Positions 35,132 through 45,722 of a stretch of DNA of 64,000 nucleotides are shown here, piece by piece (position 1 is the stretch's first letter; each line of letters starts with the position of its first letter). The position numbers and the translations under genes were made by a program. The DNA is taken from positions 1,302,001 through 1,366,000 of the forward strand of contig NZ_CP045455.1 of NCBI RefSeq assembly GCF_030060925.1, in the 5' to 3' direction. The notes under the pieces are model-generated. The model was not told the DNA's origin and did no database searches. It worked only from the letters and a program-made list of their open reading frames with translations. Source of the DNA: Spiroplasma sp. SV19. Lineage in GTDB: Bacteria; Bacillota_I; Bacilli_A; Mycoplasmatales; Mycoplasmataceae.

Positions 35132-35437
35132 TTGGTTGATAATAATATTGTTAAAACAAAGATTAAAGCATTAAGTAAGAGTTATCATTTTAATTTTTCA
35201 AATGTTAAATATCAAGTTTTTGAGAATCATATTTTATCTTTTTTAGAGCGATACCATCGACAAGAAGAGTTACAGTTTGAATTAACTACTGATTTATATT
35301 CACAAATTAATATTAATTACATTAACCAAGCAGAAGATTATTTAAAGGCATTGTTAAAAGAGTTGGGAGAAATTAATCAAACACCAATTAATTCAAAAGA
35401 GGTTTTTTTAGTTGCAACTCATTTTGCAAATTGTTAA
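35132..35437 (+). CDS. PRD-domain protein (EF_0829 type)
   Basis: A 101-residue single PTS-regulation-domain-like protein: an all-helical protein ending KEVFLVATHFANC, where VATHF matches the PRD His region. Its place as first gene of the SFCGS-DUF4312-DUF4311-DUF4310 set matches the Enterococcus EF_0829 family. It starts with TTG, supported by AAAGGAAG 9 nt upstream. A single PRD without a DNA-binding domain suggests a regulatory or sensor partner; this is inference. A 16-nt gap separates it from the next gene. Confidence 0.7.
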   Translation: MVDNNIVKTKIKALSKSYHFNFSNVKYQVFENHILSFLERYHRQEELQFELTTDLYSQININYINQAEDYLKALLKELGEINQTPINSKEVFLVATHFANC

Positions 35438-35453
35438 AAGGAGGGATTTATTT

Positions 35454-35819
35454 ATGACAAAACCACTAGTTGTTATCGGTCATCGAATGGGGCAAGGTAA
35501 TAAAGTTAAAACAGGCGTTGAAAATGCTGGGGGAACAGCAATTGTGATTGAAGGTATGCTTGCTGATATGAAATTAGGAGAAGTAATGAACGAACATAAT
35601 GCTGATTTAGGTATTAGTTTTTGTGGTTCTGGTGGAGCTGGTGCTATTACAGCTGCTAATGATTTTGGCTATGAGGCAGTTGATCATTTACGAAGTGTTG
35701 ATGAAGGAGTTAGTGCCATCAAAAATGGCAAACAAGTATTAGGATTTGGTTTTATGGACACTGAAGAATTAGGGGAACAATTAACAAAAACATGATTGGA
35801 GGTTCATAGTGATGAATAA
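35454..35819 (+). CDS. Glycine-rich SFCGS family protein (EF_0830 type)
   Basis: A 121-residue soluble protein with the naming motif LGISFCGSGGAGAIT (residues about 56-70) and HRMGQGNKVKTG near the start. Function is not established; it occurs only with DUF4312/4311/4310 proteins, and I would guess a role like a soluble PTS-type component. UGA encodes Trp near the C-terminus (KTWLEV), so the frame extends to TAA at 35817-35819 and overlaps the next gene by 8 nt. GGAGG precedes the ATG. Confidence 0.85.
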
Positions 35820-36153
35820 AATAATGAAAATAAATGTTGAAAAACAACATCTTAATGTTGAACATAATGAACAATCAATTTTAAAAATTGAAGAAGCTGA
35901 AATTATTGTGATGGGAAAAGGAAATAATATGCGTGAAGCATATAACGCTGCTTTTGATGAAATGAAAAAAGCGGCGTATAAAAAATTTAATAATTTTATT
36001 ATTCATTTAGAACCATTGAATGTTATTAGTATCGCTGATGATACTTATCTTAATTCAAAACGCTTACTAGGGGTCTTTTTACCGTATAAAAAAATTAAAT
36101 ATCAACTTAAGTTAAAAATTATTGTTCGTGCAAAATACATTGAAATTGTTTAA
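35812..36153 (+). CDS. DUF4312 family protein (EF_0831 type)
   Basis: A 113-residue small soluble protein with alpha-beta pattern (VEKQHLNVEHNEQ, IVMGKGNNMREAYNAAFDEM, then strands to KIIVRAKYIEIV). Named by position and general likeness in the EF_0829-EF_0839 set. The ATG at 35812 has GGAGG 9 nt upstream, within the end of the SFCGS gene; a GTG one codon earlier is an alternative start. The DUF4311 gene begins 3 nt after its stop. Confidence 0.75.
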   Translation: MNKIMKINVEKQHLNVEHNEQSILKIEEAEIIVMGKGNNMREAYNAAFDEMKKAAYKKFNNFIIHLEPLNVISIADDTYLNSKRLLGVFLPYKKIKYQLKLKIIVRAKYIEIV

Positions 36154-36156
36154 GTA

Positions 36157-37002
36157 ATGAGTATTATTGTTGCAGTTATTATTTCAATAATAATTGGTGC
36201 CTTAGTAGGATTAGCAATTGGAATTGGAACAGCACGAATGTTTCATGCTCCCGAAAAACAAGCGTTAGGAGCATTCCGTACCCTTGGTGAAATTAATGCT
36301 TGTAATGGTGATCCTGTTTCGCATTTTGCTTTTGGGTTAGGATTTTTCTTTAATTCAACAGCATCAGCGATTGGAACGGGTGCTTTAACTCAAGATGTTA
36401 TTCACCGTATTATTCCCAACTGGGGAATTGGTCTTGCTAAAATATGCACGCGGAAAAAAGATGTTTTTCAAGTAATGCGTTCACCATTAATGGTTGGATT
36501 AGGTTCAATGGTTGTTGGCATTATTGTAATGCCATTAATGATTACAATTTATAATTATATTCCAAAACAGTTATCTTCAATTGCCAGTGGAATTTTAACT
36601 CCTGCCGCAAATTATTTATTTAATTATATTATGCCAGTATTATTCTTAATTGCTGCTTTAGATGCGGGTAAAAAAATTGGATTACCAGCAATTCTCTTTG
36701 GTGTTTTATCACAATTTATTTCTGGAAATGCCATCCCAGGGATTGTCTTAGGAATTTTGGTTGGTTCATCATGAGATCAAAAAGGGTTGTTATCACTACA
36801 GTTTTGATTGTTATTAATTTTAGCACTTGTTTTATTTGTTTTAATTGCTTATTTTCGAAAAATTACATGAGATGATATTATTCATTTAAAAAATGTTAAA
36901 GCATTGGCTTACAGGATGAGTACTGATTTTCAGATGGTTAGTCACTTAAATGTTGACTATAATATTTTACTCCATCCGGGAATTATCCAAGAGGTGTTAT
37001 AA
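36157..37002 (+). CDS. DUF4311 family membrane protein (EF_0833 type)
   Basis: A 281-residue membrane protein with about six or seven helices. Characteristic segments are GIGTARMFHAPEKQALGAFRTLGE, read from about 23 to 46, the FGLGFFFNSTASAIGTGALTQD loop around 68-89 and PNWGIGLA. With DUF4310 it is likely to form the transmembrane part of an uncharacterised carrier for the sugar acid used by the downstream enzymes. The stop overlaps the next ATG by one base (TAATG), so translation is coupled. Confidence 0.82.
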
Positions 37003-38684
37003 TGATAAATAATCCACAATTAAAAAATACTAAATTAACAAAAGCTTTTAAAAGAAACGAAAAGATTGCAACTCAATTAGCAAGTTATCAAACTAATATT
37101 TTGCAATTACAAACAAAGTTACAACAAGATTTAGTAGTTAATGAACGATTCAAAATTCGAAAACAAATTAAAATGATACAAACAAAAGAACGAAAATTAA
37201 AAACAAACATTTTATATTGAGCGGAAGTTTTAAAAACAGAATATAGTTTTTATACTATTTCAATTAATAATGCTGAAAAAAATAAGGAAAAAGTTGCGAA
37301 TCATTTGAATAAGATAACGGTGAAATATGAAAAGTTAGAGCCGTTATATCTTATTGCCCAAGCAGATATTAAAAGTTATCGTCAACAACGAACAACATTA
37401 AAGAAAAATTATCAATATGTTCGCCAGTACAATAAAACATTAAAACAAAATCAAAAAAATGAAGCTCTCATTAATCGTTATCAAATCAAAATTGATCAGA
37501 ACCAAATTTTGTTAGATGAAATTAAATTAGAGCATGATACTTTTCTTACTGAACATGTAAAACCACTTAGCACTGAATTTGATAATTTAATTGTAAAAGC
37601 AACCACTGAAAATGATGATGCTACATTAGCTGCTATTGAATTAGAGCAAACAAAAAGTACCACTTATAATCAAAAAATTATTAATAAATTTTTAGTCAAA
37701 ATACAGCACTTGAAAGATAAAAGTAATTTATATCAGGGTAAAATAGATTTTTTAAAAACCAAAATAATTAGTGATCAACAAATTTTAACTAAAATCAACG
37801 ATGTTAACCAAGAAACAGTTCAGAAAATTGCAAATTATCAAAAAAGCAAAAAAACATTGGTTGATTACATGAAGTTAAATTGAGAGTACAAAAAAGTAAA
37901 AGTTTTATATCAAAAAGCCGTTAAAAATTATCAGCAAAAAATATTTGAACAAGAATTAATTAAGGAAAAAATAAATCTTTTTATAGGTCATCTTAATTTA
38001 ACATTTGAACAAATTCAAGACCGTGAGTCAAAATTATTACGTGTCTTTAACCGTGTTGAACGGATTTTATTAAAGGATTGGTTTTTTATTGTTATTTGTG
38101 CAATGTTAAGCGCCGGCGTTGTTTTAGCAACATATTTATTTATTGTGAAAGGAATTGGAGCGCTAAATGAGATTTTTGTTGTTGCCATGTTGAAAAACGG
38201 GCTTGATACTGGTGATTATACTGCAGCGATGGGCTTTGCTGTTGGATTTCTAATTGCTCGTGTTTTAGAAGGACCGTTGGTTGGAATTTTAGATGTTGGT
38301 GGTTCAATTTTAACTGGTGTTGGGATTGGTGTTCCGGCGGTCTTTCTGTCTTCACAAAAGTTAGCCTTTGTGATGTATAATCCGCTGTTAGCAGCCTTAC
38401 TTGGGGCTGGCTTAGGGTTAGTAATTGGTTTGGTGATTTTTGTCATTCGTGTTTTAAAACCAAAAGAAGCTGCCGGATTAGGAACTGATATTATGATTGG
38501 GGCCGGGAATGCCACTGGAAAATTTTTAGGACCATTAGTAATCTTTTCTGCCGCAACTTTTAATCCAATCGCGGGAATTGGTGCGGGAATTGGTGCAGGA
38601 ATTTTTATGTGAATTAAGAAACCATTAGTTGGTGGTGCCATTCTAGGAGCGATGATCTTAGGGATGATTCCAGCGTTTATTTAA
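37002..38684 (+). CDS. DUF4310 membrane protein with a long N-terminal coiled coil
   Basis: A 560-residue protein, one open frame in code 4. Residues 1 to about 350 are Lys/Gln/Asn/Leu-rich coiled coil without membrane segments. From about 355 a helix WFFIVICAMLSAGVVLA begins the DUF4310 domain, with GIGALNEIFVVAMLKNGLDTG, ARVLEGPLVGILDVGGS and MIGAGNATGKFLGPL, ending LGAMILGMIPAFI. The family is normally about 210-220 residues, so the coiled coil is an extra domain. It is coupled to DUF4311 by a one-base overlap. Confidence 0.85.
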
Positions 38685-38703
38685 TAGATAATGAGGTGAA
38701 ATT

Positions 38704-39849
38704 ATTAAATACTTATTTTATAATGTTTTAAATTTACAAGAAGAACAAATTTACATAAGTTGTGAGGATAATAAGATTACTACTGTTGATAAGGTTAGTA
38801 ACTTAAATCTTAATAATTTTAGTAACTATCAGCAATATGATTTACATAATGAATGTTATGTTAGCCCTGGTTGAATTGATATTCATACCCATTGTTATGA
38901 AAAACATTCGTTGTATACTGATGACCCCGATGCGATTGGGGTGAAACAAGGCGTCACCACAATAATTGATGCTGGTAGTTGTGGGGCCAACGACATTGAT
39001 GATTTTTATCGTTTGGCACAAACTTATCAAACTAATGTTTATAGTTTAATTAATGTAGCAAAAATTGGGATTCCTTTTCAAGGGGAATTACTTGATCGAA
39101 CAAATTTGGATTTACCATTAGTAACAAAAAAGTTACAGCAATATTCTGATTTTATTTTAGGAATTAAAATTCGAATGTCTTCTAGTGTGGTTGGGGATAA
39201 TGGTTTATGAGCGCTACAAAAAACAGTTGCTTGGCAAGAAACTACGAAAATTCCAATGATGGTTCATATTGGAAATGCCCCCCCTGATATTACTTCAATT
39301 CTTGCTACTTGTGGCCAACAAGTTATTATTTCGCATGCTTATCATGGCAAAGCAAATCGGATTTTTAACCGAAGCGATGATGTCATAAAAGTGTTACTTT
39401 TAGCGCAAAAGCGCGGTGTAAAATTAGATGTTGGTCATGGCAGTGAAAGTTTTAGTTTTAAAACTTTTACTGCCGCAATTAAAGCAGGCTTTTATCCTGA
39501 CTTTATTAGTAGTGATCTTTATCAACGAAATCGCTTGCAAGGACCAGTTTTTTCATTAGCTGCTGTTTTAAGCAAAATGTTATCATTTGGTTTACCATTA
39601 GCAAGCATTATTGAGAAGGTTACAATTACTCCAACTAATTTCTTTAATTTAAAAAAAATCGGAAAATTAGAGCAAGATTATATTGCTGACTTAACCTTTT
39701 TTCAAGTTAAGCCGGTTGAAATTACTGTTTTTGATAATAACAATGAAAAAAATCCTCGAACTTTATCCAAAATAATTGAACCACAAATGTGTTTTACAAA
39801 AAACAAATTAATTGATTTAAGGAGACGAAAAGATGAAAACACAAAGTAA
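38704..39849 (+). CDS. Amidohydrolase/deacetylase family metallohydrolase (EF_0837 type)
   Basis: A 381-residue TIM-barrel amidohydrolase. Metal ligands are visible: HTH at 61-63 in IDIHTHC, the GVTTIIDAGSCG strand, MVHIGNAP (His188), ISHAYHG and DVGHGSESF near residue 240. It may remove an acyl group from an amino-sugar acid before the DgaE-like enzyme. No ATG, GTG or TTG fits: GAGGTG is followed by AAATTATTAAA, so ATT at 38704 (or 38701) is the probable start, and the N-terminal residues after it match the family. It overlaps the next gene by 17 nt. Confidence 0.82.
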
Positions 39850-40957
39850 AAATATTTATCAACAATTAGGATTAAAAAAAGTTATTAATGCTGCTGGAAA
39901 AATGTCAATTATTGGTGTCTCAACCATTTCTGATACAGTTGGTCAAGCAATTGCTACTGCTGGGAAAGAATATGTTGTTATTAAAGATTTGTTACAAGCA
40001 GCTAGTAAGCATTTAGCAACTTTGTTAAAAGTGGAAGATGTTCATATTGTAAATTGTGCCGCGGGGGGAATTGTGCAAGCGGTTGCGGGGGTGATTGCCA
40101 AGGACAATTATTTATTACAAATGAATATTAATAAAAATGTTTTAGCTCCAAATGAAATTATTCTCCCGAAAGGACATAATGTTAATTTTGGCGGTGCAAT
40201 TGAAACAATGGTTAATCTTGGGGGGGGAATTGTGCAAGAGGCTGGTTATGCTAATCTTTGTAGTCAAGATGATCTTAAGGCGCAGATTAATTCACAAACT
40301 GCCGCTATTTTATACATTAAATCTCATCATAGCGTTCAGAAATCAATTTTATCTGTTCCTGAAGCAATTGCAGTTGCAAAAGCAGCCCAAATTCCGTTTA
40401 TTATTGACTGTGCTGCGGAAGAGGATTTACAAAAGTATTATCAAATGGGGGCTGATATTATTATTTATAGTGGTTCAAAAGCGATTTCAGGACCAACTAG
40501 TGGTCTTATTTTAGGGAAAAAAAGATATTTGGATTTTATTCGGGGTCAAAGTAACGGAATTGGTCGTGCGATGAAAATTGGGAAAGAAAATATTGCTGGT
40601 CTTATTTTAGCTATTGAAGAATACTTAAATAATGTGGTTGATAAAAATCAACAAGTAAAATTATTAAATATTTTACAACGGAAATTAAGTGATATTCCGG
40701 GAATAAAAGGAAAGCTTGAACCTGATGACGCGGGGCGCGAATTATTCCGGTTAAAACTAACAATTGATACCGCAATAACAAAGTATCATGCAATAGACCT
40801 TGTTAATTTTTTAGAGCAGTCTAATCCCCAAATTATTACCCGTAATAATTTTGTTAATAAGAATATTATTTATTTTGACTCACGAGTTTTGACTCGTGCT
40901 GATCTTGAAATTATTTCAGAAACAATTCATAGTTTTACCAATAAAGGAGGGAACTAA
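39833..40957 (+). CDS. dgaE: DgaE-like PLP enzyme (D-glucosaminate-6-phosphate ammonia-lyase family)
   Basis: A 374-residue fold-type I PLP enzyme of the SelA-like/EF_0838 group. The segment IIYSGSKAISGPTSGLILG (about 215-233) holds the PLP Lys; the N-terminus LGLKKVINAAGKMSIIGVS is typical. In Salmonella the relative DgaE deaminates D-glucosaminate-6-phosphate to 2-keto-3-deoxygluconate-6-phosphate; the exact substrate here is not shown. GGAGACG precedes the ATG, inside the amidohydrolase gene. It abuts the aldolase gene with no gap. Confidence 0.82.
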   Translation: MKTQSKNIYQQLGLKKVINAAGKMSIIGVSTISDTVGQAIATAGKEYVVIKDLLQAASKHLATLLKVEDVHIVNCAAGGIVQAVAGVIAKDNYLLQMNINKNVLAPNEIILPKGHNVNFGGAIETMVNLGGGIVQEAGYANLCSQDDLKAQINSQTAAILYIKSHHSVQKSILSVPEAIAVAKAAQIPFIIDCAAEEDLQKYYQMGADIIIYSGSKAISGPTSGLILGKKRYLDFIRGQSNGIGRAMKIGKENIAGLILAIEEYLNNVVDKNQQVKLLNILQRKLSDIPGIKGKLEPDDAGRELFRLKLTIDTAITKYHAIDLVNFLEQSNPQIITRNNFVNKNIIYFDSRVLTRADLEIISETIHSFTNKGGN

Positions 40958-41686
40958 ATGTTATTTATTAAAGATCGTGTTTGTATTAATGTTTTAGCAA
41001 AAGATATTCAAAATGCCCAAGCAATTCATCAAGCTAGTGGTGGGCATGCTTTGATTGGTGTTTTAGCAAAGGATTTTGCTACACCTCAATTGGCAATTAC
41101 CTATTTAGAACAATTCCAAGCAGTGGTTGGTGATGTTGCAAGTGTTGGACTGGGAGCTGGTGATCCCCAACAATGTTATCATGTTGTTAAAATTGCGAGT
41201 CACATTAATCCCCAACATGTTAATCAAGTCTTTCCTGTTGTTGGTTATACCCGGGGAAAAGTTGTACGCGAAAATTGTATTATTAATTGCTTAATTTCCC
41301 CAACAGGTCAACCAGGAATGGTTAAAATTTCAACCGGACCAATGAGTAGCAATGAAGCGGTGGCAATTGTTCCAGTACGAACAGCTCTGATTATGGCACA
41401 AGAAATGAAAGCGACATCAATTAAGTTTTTTCCAATGGAAGGATTAAAGTATCGTGATGAATATCAAATTGTTGCGACAGAATGTGCTAAAATAGGAATG
41501 TGATTAGAACCAACAGGGGGCATTACATTAGAAAATTATCAAGAGATTTTACAAATTGCGTTACAAGCAAATGTTAAGAAAGTTATTCCGCATATTTATT
41601 CTTCAATTATGGATCAAGATGGTTATACTAAAGTGGAAGATGTTAAAAAAATAATTGCAATAACAAAAGAATTATTAGAAGTTTAA
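40958..41686 (+). CDS. dgaF: KDGP aldolase family protein (DgaF-like)
   Basis: A 242-residue class I aldolase of the EF_0839/DgaF family, expected to cleave 2-keto-3-deoxy-6-phosphogluconate to pyruvate and glyceraldehyde-3-phosphate. SIKFFPMEGLKYRDE carries the Schiff-base Lys; VVGYTRGKVV and EPTGGITLENY are other family segments. Two UGA Trp codons or fewer; intact. It finishes the operon before a terminator. Together with the DgaE-like enzyme it feeds carbon to glycolysis. Confidence 0.85.
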
Positions 41687-41688
41687 TT

Positions 41689-41712
41689 AGTAATCGGAAG
41701 ATTACTTTTTTA
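41689..41712 (+). terminator. Terminator of the amino-sugar-acid operon
   Basis: AGTAATC/GATTACT stem with a GGAA tetraloop and a T-run directly after; the stop codon lies 2 nt upstream. Confidence 0.85.
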
Positions 41713-41824
41713 ATTGTTGTGATTTATTAAGTCATAATTCTTTGCAAAACTAGCGAAATAAGGTATAGTTAAAAAGAAGATATTGTTTGAAATAATATTA
41801 TTTATCTTTTAATGAGGGTTTTAA

Positions 41825-42028
41825 ATGTTTAATTTTACAACAAAACAAAAATGAATTATTAATGGTGGTCTTTTAGGGTCAACCTTAGTGGCTTTAATTG
41901 GGTTATTACTTTATTTATTAAAATTAATAGTTCCGGCCATTGTTTTATTATCAATTGCGGGAATTGGTTTTTTTGTGTTAATGATTGTTTGATTTGTGTT
42001 TGAAAGATATAATAAGAAAAAAGGGTAA
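41825..42028 (+). CDS. Small two-helix membrane protein
   Basis: A 67-residue frame visible with UGA as Trp: MFNFTTKQKW, then two hydrophobic helices (about 12-32 and 35-58) and a basic tail YNKKKG. AATGAGGGT is 8-14 nt before the ATG. Too short for family recognition. It lies 14 nt before the MurR-like regulator gene and so is probably co-transcribed with it. Confidence 0.55.
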
Positions 42029-42042
42029 GGAGAACGAAAATA

Positions 42043-42879
42043 ATGACGGAAAATGAAGTAATTCGTAAAATCAAAGCGATTAGTACTGATGCTGACCATC
42101 GCTTTTCTTTTATTGCAAAATATATTTTACAAAATCTAATGCTTGTTCCTGACATTACAATCAAAGAAATGGCGGAATATACTTATACATCAGTGGCGAC
42201 AATTAATCGTTTTACTAAGTTTTTAGATTTAGATGGGTATAAAGAATTAATTCATATTATTAAATATTTTAATCATAATCTTGCTGGCGAAGAAAGTATT
42301 ATGGCAAGCGAAAGTAATAATGCATTAATGTTTAATACTTATCATAATATTATTCGTAGTTTACATGAAACGTTTCGGTTAGGATTAAAACAAAAAGAGA
42401 CCATTAATAAAGTAATTACTAATTTAAAAACAGCCCACCGAATTGTTATTTTTGCTGTTGGGGGAACTTATAATGTGGCTAAGGATTTTCAAGAAAAACT
42501 CCTTCGAGTTGGATTTAACATTATTGCTGTGAATGATTTTCATAATGGTTATTTTTTAGCGCAGCAGTTAAATGCTGATGATTTAGCGTTGTTTGTTTCA
42601 TATTCTGGTGAAACATTGGATTTAATTAAATTAGCAAAAATTTGTCACCAAAATCAAACCCCAATTGTTATTGTTTGTCGTCAATCAAATAATACCTTAT
42701 CTAATTTAGCTAATTATGAAATTACAATTAGTAGTAATGAATCAATTGAACGCTTAATTTCAACAACAAGTCGGTTTGCCTTGTTATTTGGGTTAGATAT
42801 GATTTATTTTTCGTTGTTAGCAACTGATTTAGAACATTATCGGCATGTTTTAGAACAAACATTAGTTCCAAAATTTTAA
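42043..42879 (+). CDS. murR: MurR/RpiR-family regulator of the MurNAc operon
   Basis: A 278-residue regulator with HTH_6 (ITIKEMAEYTYTSVATINRF, about 45-64) and SIS domain (RIVIFAVGGTYNVAKDF, then LFVSYSGETLDLIKLA). In Staphylococcus and E. coli, MurR-type proteins repress MurNAc genes and respond to MurNAc-6-phosphate. The genes downstream are murP, murQ and mupG, which makes this function likely. AAGGAGAACG precedes the ATG. It is 30% or so like the other regulator at 34244 by eye in domain layout, not measured. Confidence 0.82.
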   Translation: MTENEVIRKIKAISTDADHRFSFIAKYILQNLMLVPDITIKEMAEYTYTSVATINRFTKFLDLDGYKELIHIIKYFNHNLAGEESIMASESNNALMFNTYHNIIRSLHETFRLGLKQKETINKVITNLKTAHRIVIFAVGGTYNVAKDFQEKLLRVGFNIIAVNDFHNGYFLAQQLNADDLALFVSYSGETLDLIKLAKICHQNQTPIVIVCRQSNNTLSNLANYEITISSNESIERLISTTSRFALLFGLDMIYFSLLATDLEHYRHVLEQTLVPKF

Positions 42880-43007
42880 AATTTACAAATTTTGAGATTA
42901 AATTACAGATGATAAGATTTTTCTTGTAATTATGCTGCTTTCTTTTATGATAAAGATATGTATTAAAAATAATTAATATTTTTTAATGAGAAAGAGAGGA
43001 AATTAAA

Positions 43008-44729
43008 ATGGCAAAAGATCCGAAAAAGACAGCGAAAGACATTGCTGATATTGTCAAAGCGGATAATGTTGTCTCGTATACAAATTGTTTAACAAGATTA
43101 CGACTTAATTTAAAGCCAGGAGCAAATGTTGATTTAGAAAAACTAAAAACAACACCGAATGTGATGGGAATCTTAACACCCTCACCAACGGAGTTACAAA
43201 TTGTTTTAGGACCAGGTTTTGTTGCAAATGTGACTCAAGCATTTGGGAAACTAGTTAATGCTAATAAAACAGCTTATAGTGACAAAGATGGTTCTGGTTC
43301 ATTTGTAACAGCAGCCGAAGCAGCGCAAGCTGTTAAAGGGGAAATGAAAGCAAAACAAAATTGAGTACAAACTTTTTTTACTAAATTTTCAAGAATCTTT
43401 TCACCAATGATTATTGGGTTTATTGGGGCTGGGATTTTATCAGGAATTGCTGGAATTATGCAGTCAGTATATGGGGGTGTAATGGACACAAGTCATGCCC
43501 CAGCCGACGCAGTGTCATGATTTAATGCCTTAAATTTAATTTTAAATATTTGAAAAAATGCCTTCATTATTATTGTTGGTTGAAGAACTTGTGAAGTATG
43601 AGGCGGTAGTGGTGTTTTAGGAGCAATGACGGCTGCCATTTATTCACCCGTATTTGTAAGTAGTGTCATTCCAATGTTAGTTGTTGGTGATGCGAACCAT
43701 GTTAATTATTTAGGAATTAACATTAGTAACCCATTAACAAACTGATTAACAGTTGGATTCCGTCCGGAACTAGATAACGGGAAATTAGTGTTTGGTTATC
43801 CATCAGGAAATATTTTAGGAGCATTATTAACAGCAACAGCCGCGTTATGAATGGAACGTGGAGTTCGTAAGTTTATGCCCGGGGTTTTAGATACTATTGG
43901 GACACCAACCTTAGTGTTATTTGGTCTATTATTATTAAATATTTTCTTATTGATTCCAATTTCAGGATATTTATATGCGGCAGTGGCATGATTCTTTGCC
44001 CATTTATATACTAATCCGTTTGGAGCATTTGTTTTAGCAGCGATTTTCTTATTAGCTGTTGCCTTTGGTGTCCACCAAGGATTTGTTCCAATTTATGGTA
44101 TTTTAATTAAAGAAACTGGGGTTAATGGTTTATTCCCAATTTTAGGAATGGCCGGAATGGCGCAAGTTGGAACAGGGATTGCCTTATGAATTTTAGCAAC
44201 AAAAGGTAGTTTATTACGTCGTCAAATTCAAGGGGCGTTAATTCCAGCTATCTTTGGAATTGGTGAACCAATGATTTATGGGGTAACATTACCACGAATT
44301 CGTCCGTTTGTTACCGCATCAATTGCTGCTGGATTTGGTGGATTCTTTATTGGTGCAGTTTATATGTGAGGACATGTCACATTTGGATTAAATGCAATGT
44401 TTGGTCCATCGGGGATTTTAGCAACCTTTATGATGACAACAGATACCGGTAACATTCCGTTAGCTGTTGGAATTTATTTAGTGGGATGTGTTATTTCTGT
44501 TGTTGCCGGATGGCTTGTGACAATGTTTGGTTATTCGCGGATTGTCAAAGCCGGTGGTAATGATATGAAAGAATTATATCGTAAAGATGGAAAATACAAA
44601 TTATATCAAAAAATTTTATGAACATTAGCTTTTATTACTATTATTGGAATTTTTATTTACTGAACAATAGCATATTATCAATTACCAAAAGCAGAACGTA
44701 GTAAAATGGCCCATGTTAAAGTTGAATAA
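43008..44729 (+). CDS. murP: PTS EIIBC component, N-acetylmuramic acid type
   Basis: A 573-residue PTS permease of the glucose superfamily. The EIIB domain comes first, with the phospho-Cys27 in [10 protein letters not shown]; a linker with [10 protein letters not shown] follows, then the EIIC domain of about ten helices with [11 protein letters not shown] and the substrate loop near. No EIIA domain, so it depends on a shared EIIA. Substrate is inferred from murQ and mupG downstream: MurNAc or MurNAc-GlcNAc, phosphorylated on entry. AGAGAGGAAA precedes the ATG. Confidence 0.87.
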
Positions 44730-44752
44730 GAGATATATAGGGGAGAAATATT

Positions 44753-45658
44753 ATGCAAAAAATTGATTTATCAAAAATAGATACTGAACAACGAAATAAA
44801 AATAGTATGGAACTTGATCAAGCTGATACAATGGGAATTTTAACAATCATTAATAATGAAGATGCGAAAATTGCAACAGCAGCCCAAGCACAATTACCAA
44901 CAATCGCAAAAGTCATTGATTTAATTTTTGCTCGTTTTAACCAGGGTGGAAGATTAATTTATATGGGAGCTGGAACATCAGGACGGCTTGGAATTCTTGA
45001 TGCGTCAGAAATGGTGCCAACTTATGGTCTTAACCCTGATCAAATTATTGGAATTATTGCCGGTGGCGATGATGCCATTAGGATCCCGGCTGAAGGAGCC
45101 GAAGATGACCGTGACTTGGGGATGAATGATTTAAAAGCACTAAATTTGCAATCATTAGATACTGTGGTTGGGATTGGTGCTTCAGGACGAACTCCTTACG
45201 TTTTAGCTGGTTTAGAATATGCAAAAACAATTGGTGCTTTAGCAGTTGGGTTATGTATGACAAAAAATTCAGAAATGTTAACAGTTGCTGATGAAGTTAT
45301 TGCAATTGAAACAGGAGCGGAAGTTGTAACTGGTAGTACTAGAATGAAAGCAGGAACAGCAACAAAATTAGTATGTAATATGATTTCAACAACTTTAATG
45401 GTGAAATGAGGAAAAGTATATCAAAATTTAATGGTTGATTTGTTGGCGACAAATGAAAAATTAAAAGTACGAACAGCACGCATCGTTAAAGCTGTCACAA
45501 ATGCTAGTGATGAAGTTGTTGCTGAAACTTTAATTGCCGCAAACTATGCATGTAAAAATGCAATTATTATGATTTTAAAAAACGTTTCTTATGCTGAAAG
45601 TGAAACATTATTAGCAGAATATGATAATTTAGTAACAAAAGTAATTAATGATAAGTAA
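44753..45658 (+). CDS. murQ: N-acetylmuramic acid 6-phosphate etherase
   Basis: A 301-residue SIS-domain lyase cleaving the lactyl ether of MurNAc-6-phosphate to GlcNAc-6-phosphate and D-lactate. GAGTSGRLGILDASE (72-86) contains the catalytic Glu86 equivalent to E. coli Glu83, and VGIGASGRTPYV and VVTGSTRMKAGTATK are further signatures. One UGA Trp (VKWGKVYQNL) joins the two halves. It lies 23 nt after murP with GGGGAGAAA as ribosome site. Confidence 0.95.
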
Positions 45659-45670
45659 CAAATCTTTTTT

Positions 45671-45696
45671 AACATCTTAAAAATTAAGACGTTTTT
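45671..45696 (+). terminator. Hairpin between murQ and mupG
   Basis: AACATCTTAA/TTAAGACGTT stem with one mismatch, AAA loop and T-run; may give partial termination inside the operon. Confidence 0.6.
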
Positions 45697-45722
45697 TATT
45701 TTTTAAAAAGGGGAAAAAGAAA

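Noticed and set aside
38140-38641. Minus-strand proline-rich frames across the DUF4310 domain
   Set aside because: They mirror glycine-rich membrane helices on the plus strand and have no start context.
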